Positions 24,329 to 35,612 of a DNA stretch of 64,000 nucleotides are shown in pieces. The DNA is taken from assembly GCA_964017045.1 (NCBI GenBank), contig OZ024807.1, positions 22,985,097 through 23,049,096 of the forward strand, in the 5' to 3' direction. The stretch's first letter is position 1. Each line of letters begins with the position of its first letter. The translations under genes and the position numbers were made by a program. The DNA comes from Omphiscola glabra. Lineage: Eukaryota; Mollusca; Gastropoda; Lymnaeidae. The notes under the pieces were generated by a model. That model made no database searches. It saw only the letters and a program-made list of their open reading frames with translations, and was not told the DNA's origin.

Positions 24329-25703
24329 GTGAGTTACATCATGTAATCAATTTCTATGTACAGTAGGGTGTTAATGTTCCAATCGCCCATTACACGAAAG
24401 ACGGTTATTATAACTACCAGTTATCCGAAATGCCAGCATCTTTGTTTATTAGTATTTAAAGTTAGTTTGTAATAAGCATCATTTGGAATTTGGTGTACAC
24501 ATTGCGAACAATTTTCCAAACAACATCACACTATTAACATAAATCTAGACAACGACTATGCATGCAGTGACCAGACCGGGATATTGTTATCTGCAAACGT
24601 ATAGTTTAATAGATATATCAGAATAAATGTCTTCAAAGCACGGTTTTCTAAGATTTAATTTAAAGTGCATTGCATTTGATATGTTTTTATAATTATTTTT
24701 TTTTCCGCGGGAGAAGAATTGAAATTCTTACACTCAACTGACCCCAAGAAACCGTGCCTATAATTTCCGTAATAATGCGTCATACAAACTTAGCAATAAG
24801 GTAAGACTATTTTGTATTGCATGCAAAAAACTAGTTTGAAATCAAGTATTTGGTTGTGATTTTTGCTTATCTGAAAATGTATGGTTATCCCATCAGCCCC
24901 ACCCCCCACCCGGTCCCAATAAGTGTTGACAGTCGATGCTTTAATATGAACATAAAGATATGAATTTATCTTACGATGCTGAGATATCTCATATAAATAA
25001 TTTAACGTGAAATTGTAAAGTCTATAGGTCTTTTTTTTTTTTTTTTTAATTTAAAATTCTATAATCTAACTTCTATATTGTTGGTAGTTGTCTGACACAT
25101 GAAAAATGAAAATAGTCATATTTTATAGACGAAAAGTATATTTGAACTTGATTATCTTAAATGTGCATTTTGTGACTTAAGTACTTTTAGCACTAAGGTC
25201 TTCATTATCATGACCTCACATTTTCAGCCCCATTCCCAAATCCCAACAATCAGTTTCTACGGTTTTCAATGAGAAGTAAAATAACATTTCTGCTAGTTTC
25301 CCTAAATAATATTATGTTTAAAAACTTTCGCAAATGCGTTTGGAGCGTAATTCTATAATTGTGTTTTTTTTCCTAAAATTGTTGGTGAAATAAATATGTT
25401 GTGTAAAATTGGATGTTTTTTTGGAATATTAATATAGTTCAGGCATGTGAAATAAATGCGCAGTTGGTGAGTCTTTAGTGGTGATATCTAATTGGCTATT
25501 CTTAAAAAATACGTAACTTGTATAAATGAATCCCCATATTTTAATATTTATTGTATAAAGGATTGATACGAAAAACTTCTTGTTTTAATTGATTGTTGAA
25601 TTTTTTATCAACAAAAGTATACGTTTTATAAAAAACATAATACATTTATTTAACTTTACACGTCTGCCAATGTATCTCCTGAAATTAAAACTTCTCCATT
25701 TAG

Positions 25704-25934
25704 ATTTACCCAAAGTGTCGATAGATACAGATTGTAAAAGTCAAAATATGTACCCCTTAGAGAGAAATTTGTATAAAAATCAACACTATATACTGAAGGA
25801 TCCACCAAGAACATGCACTTGTCAGCTACTAGATCCGGGAAACCCTCCCGGCACTGCACGGTGGTCGTCGAATCTAAGTCTAGACACATATGTAATTAGC
25901 GGTAATGTGCTGCACCTTGACAGCCGTGATGCAG
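25704..25934 (+). CDS. Gene P exon 9: first part of a split Ig-like domain
   Basis: Acceptor CTTCTCCATTTAG and donor GCAG|GTATAT; symmetric phase 1. It contains RTCTCQLLDPGNPPGTARW, an Ig B-C region with the common GNPxP turn and C-strand Trp, and ends LHLDSRDA(G), the Ig E-F turn. The open frame runs on past the donor, but the paralogue shows that the true continuation is exon 10. Confidence 0.88.
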
Positions 25935-26218
25935 GTATATGTGCAATGTTATCATGTTTATATTCTAAAGTAAACACATTTAACAGATTTGCATTGCAAT
26001 CAGTTAAAACGTGTAACGGGATTTTCTTTATCTCCAAGTTGTACATTGGAGGACATTTCAGATAGTAACTTAATAACAAACACACACTGCATTCTAAATG
26101 GCGACAATGTAATGCTTATTGTAAGGAAGTATAAGTTTCAAAATATTTTTTTTAATGTATTTAAAAATACATAATGTACTTAAATGATAGCTTATTAATA
26201 AACTATTTTCCTTTCCAG

Positions 26219-26302
26219 AAAAATTCAAAACCTTTACGTGTCAGCCTGTATCTGTTATGATGAGTAATTTACCTGGTGAAACAATCACGCCTAAATTCTT
26301 TA
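26219..26302 (+). CDS. Gene P exon 10: F-G strands of the split Ig-like domain
   Basis: An 84-bp exon between CTTTCCAG and A|GTAAGT; phase 1 to 1. It encodes KFKTFTCQPVSVMMSNLPG and ETITPKFF. The FTCQPVS cysteine completes the Ig disulphide begun in exon 9. The paralogue exon 49066-48983 is also 84 bp and shares KxFTCxPVSxxMxNLPGxTIxP. Confidence 0.9.
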
Positions 26303-27332
26303 GTAAGTGAATTGTATATGTTTATAAATCATAGAAATATATGTCAGTGACTTTGACCACAAAACTGTTCTAAATCAATCTTAGACTGTGTTTTTCAAAA
26401 AGTGTTCTATATTTAGTAACTATCAAATTTTTATCAGCTTAACTTCTTGGATTCATAGACTTAACAGATTTCAAAGCAAAAGTTATACATAAAAGGTCTT
26501 TTTAACACTAATACGTATGAATCATAGATGGCAAGAAATGTTTCACTGCTTTATCTGAATTTTCCGTGAGATAAATATATGAAAGTCGGAATGAAATAAT
26601 TACTTGTTGATCAGTTAGATAAAACAAAAACTTAATACCAATTCTTTTGTTTTATATGACACATGTATTGAGAAAATAGCTTGAGCTGCCAATTCTTTGT
26701 TGGGTGTCCGAAAACTCTTCAATTTTTTAATTTTTCTAATAATTATTATTTTTTTTTAATTTAAATTTTGCTACCCTATTTTTTTTGTCTCTAATATTTT
26801 ATTTGTATTAATAACTCAATTTATGCTCGTAATTGTAAAATAATAAAGCACGTAATTGGTAAATAAAACATAATTTAAAAATAATGATATCTAAACAACA
26901 TTCTCGGGAAATTCTACACAGTTCACACGATCAAAATTTCGTCAAATTTCCTTTAAACTTCTTTTTCAAAACACCATATAATAAATGTGAATAATATTTT
27001 TTACAAAAATTGATCGTTTCAAATTAGTAATACGTTCGTTAATATTTCAACATAGAGCGCAACATTGCTGAACAGATAGATTCAACCATTAGTACGTATA
27101 CACATAGATATGTATTCACACTTGCATACTTACATTAATTCATAATACACACATGCAGATGTAAATAAGAACATACATACACACATGAGCAGTCATGTAC
27201 GCAAATAAATTAACACATACACCATACGTGCACTGTATTTAGATTATTGTGTAAATACTTATTTAACTTTCTAATACATATATACATGTATAAATGTAAT
27301 ACATTTAGGCAATATGTTTATCTTTATTTTAG

Positions 27333-27608
27333 TTGAAGCTGAGATTCTGAATTTCACAGCAAACCGACGTGATCATGTGATTTTAGTAGATCTTGGCAGA
27401 TACGTCACACTGGAATGTCAGACATCCGGATATCCACCCCCGGATGTAGAATTTATGAGTGTTTGCAAAAATAAAACATATTCTACTTTGTCACCATACT
27501 ATACTTTTAAAGTAGAATCATGCCTTGACGGTGGTGGCTACTTGTGCAAGGTTAAACAATTATCTTTCAATAAAACCCTCGAGTCGCATCTTGAAATAAT
27601 TGTAAAAT
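27333..27608 (+). CDS. Gene P exon 11: I-set-like Ig domain
   Basis: Acceptor TTTATTTTAG and donor T|GTAAGT; phase 1 to 1. It contains VDLGRYVTLECQTSGYPPPD (B strand Cys and the GxPxP turn), then SCLDGGGYLCKV (F strand) and HLEIIVK (G strand). This is the most canonical Ig domain of the protein, although the usual C-strand tryptophan is replaced (VEFMSV). Confidence 0.93.
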
Positions 27609-28700
27609 GTAAGTATTAGATATGTGACAGGCAAAGAGTGTAATATAGTTCTTCTATACAATGCCTAACGATTCTAGTAAAAGTGTAAAATACATTAGTC
27701 TTTATACTCATTGCCTACAGTGTTACTCTTTATACAAAGTCATTATATGGAAAGACTAAATGTAAAGGCATATGTCCAAATTAGAAACATATATTTTTTT
27801 TTCTTTAAGGCAGTTTTTTGTTTGTGTGTTAAATTTCAACTGAATTACTATTTTATAAGCAAATGTTATTTTTTATTTTGTTTAAAGTGCATTTATTTAA
27901 CTTTACAGATACACTATAAGAATCCCTTTCCTTGTCCAGACTGTTCGTTTTCAGCTGCCTTAAGGGAATTTTATTGATTAAATGGGAATTTAAGTAACAC
28001 ATAATTTGAAGCCTTAATGACTTTAAGCCCTATTGTAATAATGCACACATGAAACATGGAGTAAAGAACCTGCGAATTAGGGTGTTGAATTTATTTTTTT
28101 GAAAAAAAAAGTGCTGAATCAAAACTTTTAAAATGTATAATACAACCAAAACACATAATCACAGATAACTGTGTTCATTTCGACTTTTATTGACGCTTTG
28201 ATAATCGCAGCTTTGGAAGTATGCACATTGAAATGTTTATCTTTGTTCTTTCCCCTTACAATATCCGTTTTTTCTAATCGGACTTATTCTAAAATACTTT
28301 ACTTTATGATACACATAAATTATTACTACACTTTCTAAATCCCCATACATTATCGCTTTACATTTTACGATTCTCTCCATCTCTCTCTCCTCTCTCTCTT
28401 ATTTCTCTTTTTCTACAACACACACTTTCTTACATCTCTCCCTCTAATTTCAAATCATAGTCTCACTTTTTGATATTTGTTTGTACTCTCTAATATCCGT
28501 TGTACTATTTAGTCTTTCTCGCCATTTCTCTACCTCTCTCCCTCCTTCCCAGTCTCTATGTATTTCTCTATCTCCATCTATCTCTCTCTCCATCTCTATC
28601 TCTCTCTCTCTCTCTTATGCTTAAATCAATCGTATCATTATTGCATTGTAAAAGTTATTTAATTGTATTATTTGAGATGAAAAAAATAATAGAAATACCG

Positions 28701-28702
<2 letters not shown>

Positions 28703-28738
<36 letters not shown>
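28703..28738. repeat. (TA)n tract abutting a splice acceptor
   Basis: A TA dinucleotide run ends about eight bases before the acceptor AATTAG of exon 12 in gene P and occupies the place of the polypyrimidine tract. A CT-rich stretch lies further upstream at 28375-28620. Confidence 0.9.
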
Positions 28739-28739
<1 letters not shown>

Positions 28740-28746
28740 CAATTAG

Positions 28747-29058
28747 GTCCACTCCAAATAATTGCCACTAATGAAACCCAATATTTCTTCACTACAAACG
28801 TCGGGTCGCAGTTTGAAGTCTCTATACCAGTCTTTGGATATCCTGAACCAAGCCACTATAAGCTGTTACGACGCTCTGGTAATGACACGCGTACTGTTCT
28901 CATTGGATACACTGTGACGTACCAACGGGGACAGTACCCCGATGGAACGGTTGTTTTAAATTTTTCAAATGTACAATTTGACTATTTCACCAACTACACT
29001 TTAGTCTTTGGAAATGGCACTGACAGTGATTTAGAGTACAGTTTCTCTTTAAATGAGG
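28747..29058 (+). CDS. Gene P exon 12: cysteine-free Ig-like domain
   Basis: Acceptor CCAATTAG and donor G|GTAAGT; phase 1 to 1. It contains FEVSIPVFGYPEPSHYKLLR and VVLNFSNVQFDYFTNYTLVF. The layout is that of an I-set Ig domain, with the GYPxP turn and the tyrosine-corner region, but both disulphide positions hold non-cysteine residues (VSI and TLVF). The paralogue exon 46415-46106 shows the same substitutions. The donor implies a further exon, expected to encode a membrane helix, which I could not find. Confidence 0.9.
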
Positions 29059-31090
29059 GTAAGTAAAAAAAAAATGTTTTTAAACATTTAAATGCAATTA
29101 TCTTCATTAAATATAGGACATTGTTGTTGTGTATTTATTGCTTAACTATTTTTTTTATGTGTCAATATGCGCATACAATGAACAAAAACACTATTTTCAG
29201 CGAACATAGAAGTATAAATGTTCATTATTTTTTTCTTTTAATCTCCATACGTGATAAGGAGATGATGTCAGGGCAGCGTCAAATGTGGGAGATGATCAAT
29301 GGGACGCAACTCTATTAGTTATGAACATCGCCACCATCTACTCCATCAGCTGAAACAAGACTGTGTGTCCCAAATTCCATAGTATCATACAAAAAGTTAA
29401 TGGAAGGAAGCGGACAAATGCATGCATACACATGTTGAAGGGAATTTAAAAGGTTGATACTTATAACAATACTTTTATTCCTTCACTATTGTGTGTTTAT
29501 TTATATAGATTCATACTATGTAAGATCTTTTTTTTTATTATCAAGTTGTTGATATGGCCGACTCATAACTCATCCCTCTTTAAACAGCAAACATGTAGCC
29601 TTCATCAACAATAAGATGTGCTTAGATTACATTAATTCCGATGATCGCCGATACGCAAATAAGTTCTTGACGTCTTAATTTCGATTCTAAGGTTTGAAAA
29701 ACATTTTTAGTGGTGACCTTAAATCTCATTTTTAAAACTAATTTATTTTTATTTTTTTTTAAGTGTCAAATTTCATCGTAAACAACTTTTTTTTTTTACT
29801 GTTTATTTTTTTCACCCAACCCATTTGTATGTATCTACATGTATATAGTATAACCTATTTTGTCGGTAATTAGTTTGATTGTGTTACAGGTTGCCATAGA
29901 AGGGCATGGAATCAAAAGTTGAACAATCCAAACATGTTTTGAAATCAATGCAGATGTTCATACCTATAGATGAACGCAAGTAGTGTACTGGCTTTTGTCG
30001 GGTTGGTTTTCGAAATAACCTTTTTAAGCGTAGTCAGCGAATACGTTGATTATAGGGCCCTGTCAAAAACCCTTCGTTATAGTAACACATACAATGTATT
30101 TATTATTTTTCATATTTAAAAATAAAATATTTATTTACAACTCTTTTAAACCTTAAATTCAATGCGCATAACCGTTTCAGTTAAGACCCCGGCTGGTAGC
30201 AGCCAAAAATAATTATAACGATATTAAAAGATGTATTTAAGTTCTTAACAAAATTTAAACCAAAAAAATAAATAAAAAGACTATCGTTGACCCTTGACAT
30301 TAAAAAAAAAACAAAAAAAAAAAAAAAACTTCACTTTTTATACTTAGAAATTACGTTTAATAAATAGTTATCGAAAGTATGATGACGCTTATTTAATCTA
30401 TTTAAAATGTATGTGCTTAAACCAGTCATATTTAATAAGTACACGAAAGATCAACCAGAGGTATAATGTAATGTAAATATCAAATATTATTTAGACATTG
30501 AAAAAAAAAACGAAAAAAAAAAAAAAAAACTTTTATAATTGTATTGATTCAATAAAAGGAAAAAATGGCATTTACCTTCTGACGAATACTACATTAGCGT
30601 TTTAAAGTTTTAACTGTAACATTACCGTTTCATAGACTTTAACATTACCGTGTTATAGAATTTAACATTACAGTGTCATTATCGCATGCTAAAAAAAGAA
30701 CCAACAAAAACAACAAGCAAACTAGGACATTATCGGGTATGGAATTTAAAAGGGGTGTGATGAAAATAAAACAGTTTTTTTGTGTGTTTTTGGTATTAAG
30801 TTTCAAACATGTTTAATATTTTTTTTGTACTGAAATGTTTCCATGTGTATCAAACTGACCATTTGAGACACTGCTATACTCGTCAAATGAACCCACCCAT
30901 TCACTGAAGTAGTTTAAATTAATTATAATCTTTGGTGACATCACAAAATTCCGATTATTTTTTTTCCAAACACTTCTACTACATACAGTTATTAATTTAA
31001 AAAAGTATTACAATTAGCTCCATGGCTCTCAACACCCAATTACGTCATTGCGCCACTTATGCACACCTCTGAATTATGTTTATATCTAGT
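29059..31090. other. Downstream region of gene P, no membrane exon found
   Basis: I looked here for a glycine-rich hydrophobic exon like 45676-45578 and a basic tail exon like 45231-45152, and saw neither. The sequence is AT-rich with long A runs and a short decayed 24-bp tandem repeat (TTTAACATTACCGTGTTATAG, about 30605-30680). The gene may end in an exon I cannot recognise, continue beyond the LINE, or be truncated. Confidence 0.5.
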
Positions 31091-31096
31091 GTGCTG

Positions 31097-31151
<55 letters not shown>

Positions 31152-31310
31152 TTCGTCCGTCAAAACGACTAGGACCATCCAGTCATCCGGTTAGGGGGGT
31201 GGGTTACTGTGCGTTCGTAGGTGGCTTGCCAATCCTATACGTGCTCGGAATAGTCTGTGGCACCGCGGGCAGGGGATAGTTGGTGCAGTCGTGACTTTAA
31301 TAATGTTCTT

Positions 31311-32999
31311 TCAGGCTTGCCTGCGTGTCGCAGTGGTGGCCATCCTACTGGCTTCATAAGATTTAGCCCCTATCTTGACCACTGATCTCCACCTGACTCT
31401 GTCCTGGGCGGTCTGCTCCCATTTAGTAGTGTCGATGCTGAAGGCCTTTAGTGCCACTTTCAGTGAGTCTTTGTAACGTTTTTTTGGACCTCCTTGGGAG
31501 CGCTTGCCTGTCGTGAGCTCACCATAGAATATTTGTTTAGGGAGCCGGTGATCTTCCATACGGGCAACGTGTCCCATCCAACGGAGTTGATACTGCACCA
31601 GGGTGGTGAAGATACTAGGTAGGTTCGCTCTAGCGAGAACCTCTGTGTCAGGAACTTTGTCTTGCCACCTGATGCCGAGGAGTTTCCTGAGGCTGGTTGT
31701 GTGAAAATGGTTCAGTTTTTTAGCGTGACGCTGGTAGACTGTCCACGTTTCACACCCGTAGAGCAATGTCGAGAGGACTGCTGCGCTGTAGACCTTGATC
31801 TTCGTTTCCCGTCTGATACCTCTCCTGTCCCAAACAGTGCTGCGGAGCCTGACAAATAAGGCACTAGCTTTTGCAAGTCTGGCATTCATTTCATCATCAA
31901 TGATGACAGATCTGGAGAGGGTGCTGCCCAAGTAAGTAAATTTATCCACCGCGTTAAGACGCTGTCCGCTGATGATGATGATGGGTTCAGCGTAGGGCCT
32001 ACGGGGAGCTGGCTGATAGAATACCTCAGTCTTCTTCGCGTTGATTGTTAGTCCAAAGTTGTTGCAGGCCTCAGAAAAGATATCAACGCTTTGCTGCATG
32101 GCAGCCTCAGAGTCAGCATTGAGGGCACAATCGTCCGCAAACAGAAGCTCGTTGATGGTGGTATGTTTGACCTTTGTTTTAGCTTGAAGCCTCTTTAGGT
32201 TGAAGACCGATCCAACGGTGCGGAAACGGATTGGCAAGCCCGTGGTTGAGTCCCTGAACGCATCAGAGAGCATTGCAGAATACATAATACTGAAGAGCGT
32301 GGGAGCCAGGACACAGCCCTTCCTCACACCATTTGTGACAGGGAATGCTTGAGATGACTGACCGTTGTCCTGCACTCTGGCCATCATGCCATCATGCAGC
32401 TGACGGATGATGGTGGTGAATTTTTCTGGGCATCCGTACTTTTTCATGATTTTCCACAGGTCATCTCTATTGACCCTGTCAAAAGCCTTATTCAGGTCAA
32501 TAAATGTGGAATATAGGTCCATTATTTGCTCCTGACATTTCTCTTGGAGCTGCCTTGCAGCAAACACCATATCGATAGTTCCTCGTTCTTTTCGGAAACC
32601 ACATTGACTTTCGGGTAGGAGACCTCGCTCCAGATGTGCATTTAGGCGGTTCAGAAGGGCTCGGGCCAAGATCTTGCCCGCGATGGACAGCAGTGAAATT
32701 CCGCGGTGATTGTCGCAGGCCTGGCGGTTTCCTTTGTGTTTGTACATGTGGATAATGGAGGCATCTTTGAGGTCCTGTGGTACAGTTTCTGTCTGCCAGA
32801 TGATCTAGAATAGACGCAATAGCTTATCCGTCAACGCTGGTCCACCCTCTTTGTAGATTTCTGCAGGAATCATGTCGGAGCCAGGTACTTTACCATTGGA
32901 CATTTGACGAATTGCTGTCTGTATCTCGACCGAAGTTGGGACAGCGTCCAGTGACTTGTTCATTGGGACCTGGGGGCAGTCTTTAAATGGCCTCATCAT
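31311..32999 (-). pseudogene. LINE reverse transcriptase domain, interrupted by stops
   Basis: From 32999, SVEIQTAIRQMSNGKVPGSD is the usual start of a LINE RT. An in-frame TAG lies near 32805. From 32747 the frame is open for 478 codons: NHRGISLLSIAGKILARALL, SQCGFRKERGTIDMVFAAR, FIDLNKAFDRVNRDDLW, GVRKGCVLAPTLFSIMYSAM and LLFADDCALNA (catalytic FADD). The C-terminal part reads LRWMGHVARMEDHRLPKQIF and WEQTAQDRVRWRSVV, typical of this LINE group. The catalytic residues survive, but the element cannot make a full protein. Confidence 0.88.
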
Positions 33000-34535
33000 T
33001 AATGATGGAAGGCGTATTCAGCACATTTTTAAAGTGTTCCGCCCATCTTTCCAAGATTTTTTCCTTGTCTGTGATGAGGGTAGAACCGTCTGCACTAAGG
33101 AGAGGGGAAAAGCCTGAGGTGGCAAATCCATAGATTTCTCTCAGGCCACTGTAGAAGTTGTTCGTGTCTTTTTTGTCTGCAAAGCCTTGAATCTCATCAG
33201 CTTTCGCATTCAACCTGGAGTCCTGCATCTGGCGCAATTGTAATTGGACCTTGCTGCAGATGTTCCTCAGTGCAGCTGTCTTTGCTGCTGACATTGGGTC
33301 ATCATGGAGGGCTGTGTACGCCCGACGTTTTTGCTCAAGTAGCATTTGGATTGCTGTGTTGTTTTCATCAAACCAATCCCTGTGTTTTCTGATAGAGGGT
33401 CCGAGGCGCTCAGCGGCTGTGTTATACACCGTCTCATGAAGTGTGGTCCACGCTGCTTCCGCGTCCTGGTTGTTCAGTGTTATGGAATCAAGGCGTTCAT
33501 CCAGGGTGTCAACAAAGGTTTGTCTTACATCAAGGATCTTCAACTTACTGATGTTGAGGCGTTTCGGAGCTTTGGTGGCCTGAGGTCGTCTCTTAGGTTG
33601 GATGTGAATTTTCAACTTTGAGACGATGAGGCGGTGATCCGTCCAGCATTCTGCGCCGCACATGGCCTTAGTCACTCTCACATCATGCCGGTCCCTTTTT
33701 CTGACGATGACATAATCTAGTAGGTGCCAGTTTTTAGAACGGGGGTGCATCCAGGAGGTCCTGTTGCGCGTAGGCAGGTTAAATGTGGTGTTTGTTATTA
33801 GAAGGCCGTGTTCAGCACAGGTCTGTAGTAGCAGTAGGCCGTTGCTGTTGCATTTTCCAACACCATACTTCCCCAACACTCCTCCCCAGGAGGTGTAGTC
33901 ACTGCCGACAAGTGCATTGAAATCTCCAAGAATTATGAGTTTGTCAGCAGTCGGTGTGGAGGAGATGACAGTGTTCAGGTCCTCATAAAACTTATATATG
34001 GACTCTTCTGTGTTTGTCACGGTGGGTGCATAGGCACTGAATAAAGTGGCAGCCTTCCTTCCATGGCAGAGGGGGAGTTTCAACCTCATGAGTCGGTCAT
34101 TGATTCCCTCTGGAGAGCTGGAGAGCTTGCTCGCAAGAGAGGTTTTGATAGCAAGCCAACTCCGGCTTCACGCCTTGCGTCAGGCTCTCGTCCACTCCAG
34201 AAGAAAGAATAGCCAGCAAGCTTTTCCGTGAGTTCATCTCTGCCAGAGAGTCTGGTTTCACTTAGGGCGGCGATGTCTATGTTGTATCTGGCCAGTTCAT
34301 GAGCAATGAGCGCCGTGCGTTGCTGAGGTCTGTTTGTCGAGTCCCTGTCAAGCAGTGTGCGGATGTTCCACGTGGCAATTTTAAGTGAAATAGAGTTTAT
34401 CTTTGATTTTCGACCGCAAAAATTGGGTCCCCGTCGACCCTGTTTAGCCTGCCAGGTTGTGAAGGAGCAGGGAATGTTCTGGGCTCCTATTCTAGTCCCT
34501 TCCTCATGCATTTGGGAGAGCGTGCTCGTCGCCAC
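32983..34535 (-). pseudogene. LINE endonuclease (EEP/APE) domain, frameshifted
   Basis: Reading 34535 to 34086 gives KIATWNIRTLLDRD, with the conserved Asn, then LSETRLSG with the catalytic Glu. The frame is lost near 34108 at a G run (one base missing). It resumes at about 34110-34089 and continues to 32983 with LIILGDFNALVGSDY (Asp/Asn pair) and AECWTDHRLIVSK (TDHR, catalytic His). The order and motifs are those of an exonuclease-endonuclease-phosphatase fold, which nicks target DNA. The frame is lost again near 33000, where a TAA replaces an expected CAA codon and an extra C follows. Confidence 0.85.
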
Positions 34536-35612
34536 AGGATTTGGGATAATGGGAAATGGATGACTGATGACTTGCGCGGGTGACTTTGTTTAAAGTGAGG
34601 AAGAGTTGCGCAGCGTCAACCTCACTCTCTCGTCCGGGCTCACCGTGTCCAGTGACAAGACTAAGTCAAGACGACTGGAGATGGGTACGGATGCAGTGGA
34701 TGACCAAGATGATCTACGTGCCTTATCTTGCCCTACACACTCCACGGTGCGTTGCTGTAATCGCCTTCTCCTCCGTTGAACCCAAATGGTCTCCTCTGCA
34801 AGATCGGACGACGTCCAGGCTTTGCATGCAGTAGGTAGGCAGTCCTAAACTACCGAGGGTTTGAGGCCCAACAGCTACCCTCGCCTGGTTTAGCCGGCTA
34901 GAGGAAGCCGATGCCCAGGGTATGGACGCTGTTGCATGCTAGCAGCTGCTGTGTTGCCCAGGTGACACTTTAGTTGCAGGAGAGGACCAAGGCGGACGAA
35001 CTGTTCCCAGGCCTAGGAGCACAACGTTTTCCCCCTTGAGGGGCACTACCTCTGCCTGTACAACCCATTGTAAAGAGGGGAAATACGTAAGTGAAACAAA
35101 AAATTTCAACCAGAGTCTTAAGTATATTTTCTTCAGAAATGACGATCTCCTATATCCAAATTTGAAAAAAAAAATAATTAAGAACTCCTTCCTTCTTTTT
35201 TTCTTTACTTGTTTTTATTATACCGCCATCTTGAAGCCGTATGATAGGGTGTATAGGTCAGATGGCCGGGATACTGTTGTATATTGAGGACATCAATCTT
35301 TTATATCTGTTGTATCAATACTAAAGACTAGCACTTGGCCTTGGCTGCACGCCCCAACACATACAGCTTTGTGCTCTTGTTGTTATTTACCGCTATGGTT
35401 ATCGTAGCCGGAAGTTTCCTTTTACCGTCTTATTAAATGCTAATACTTATCCGAAAACATATTTTCTGATTTGGCCTAAGTTTTAAGTTCAGTTTCCACA
35501 AATTTGACTATTTCTTCTAATTAATTTGGTGTCTAAATTTCAAATTTACTCGCTTTTAGTGCTATTGTTATTTTTTATTCGGCCATCTTGTTTCTTGTCG
35601 GAAGTGCTGTAC

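Larger units (their letters stand above)
9461..29058 (+). other. Gene model P: Ig/GYH-module receptor-like protein (12 exons)
   Basis: I assembled this gene by matching exons to the inverted paralogue at 58.6-45.2 kb and checking each splice site. Exons: 9461-9533 (signal peptide, tentative), 12441-12794, 13564-13682, 14636-14885, 16079-16209, 16386-16596, 21698-21834, 24115-24328, 25704-25934, 26219-26302, 27333-27608, 28747-29058. Phases agree at every junction and no stop falls inside. The product is about 800 residues: signal peptide, Ig-like domain, three two-exon GYH modules, Ig-like domain split over two exons, I-set-like Ig domain, cysteine-free Ig-like domain. Asn-X-Ser/Thr sites are frequent, as in a secreted or surface glycoprotein. 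No membrane or tail exon was found downstream. Its ligand and function are unknown. Confidence 0.8.
31100..35603 (-). mobile_element. Near full-length APE-type LINE, inactive
   Basis: This is a non-LTR retrotransposon read on the minus strand, from 35603 (5') to a 51-base poly(A) copy at 31150-31100. The 9-bp sequence GTGCTGTAC is present on both sides (31091-31099 and 35604-35612), a plausible target duplication. The 5' end carries CAAGATGGCCGAATA starting 13 bases in. It encodes an apurinic-type endonuclease and a reverse transcriptase, both broken by frameshifts and stops. The 3' untranslated part is about 31151-31310. The RT text resembles the widespread invertebrate endonuclease-reverse transcriptase LINEs; I cannot assign the clade (RTE, CR1 or other) by eye. 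Confidence 0.85.

Noticed and set aside
25935..26065. Read-through of gene P exon 9 (ICAMLSCLYSKV) as coding
   Set aside because: The paralogue and the phase of exon 10 place the donor before it; FTCQPVS in exon 10 supplies the expected cysteine.
29121..29318. Frame beginning MLLCIYCLTIFFMCQ as the missing membrane exon of gene P
   Set aside because: There is no convincing acceptor, it lacks the glycine-rich pattern of the paralogue, and the hydrophobic part is too short.
31662..34563. Plus-strand open frames across the LINE
   Set aside because: They are antisense shadows of the endonuclease and reverse transcriptase frames.
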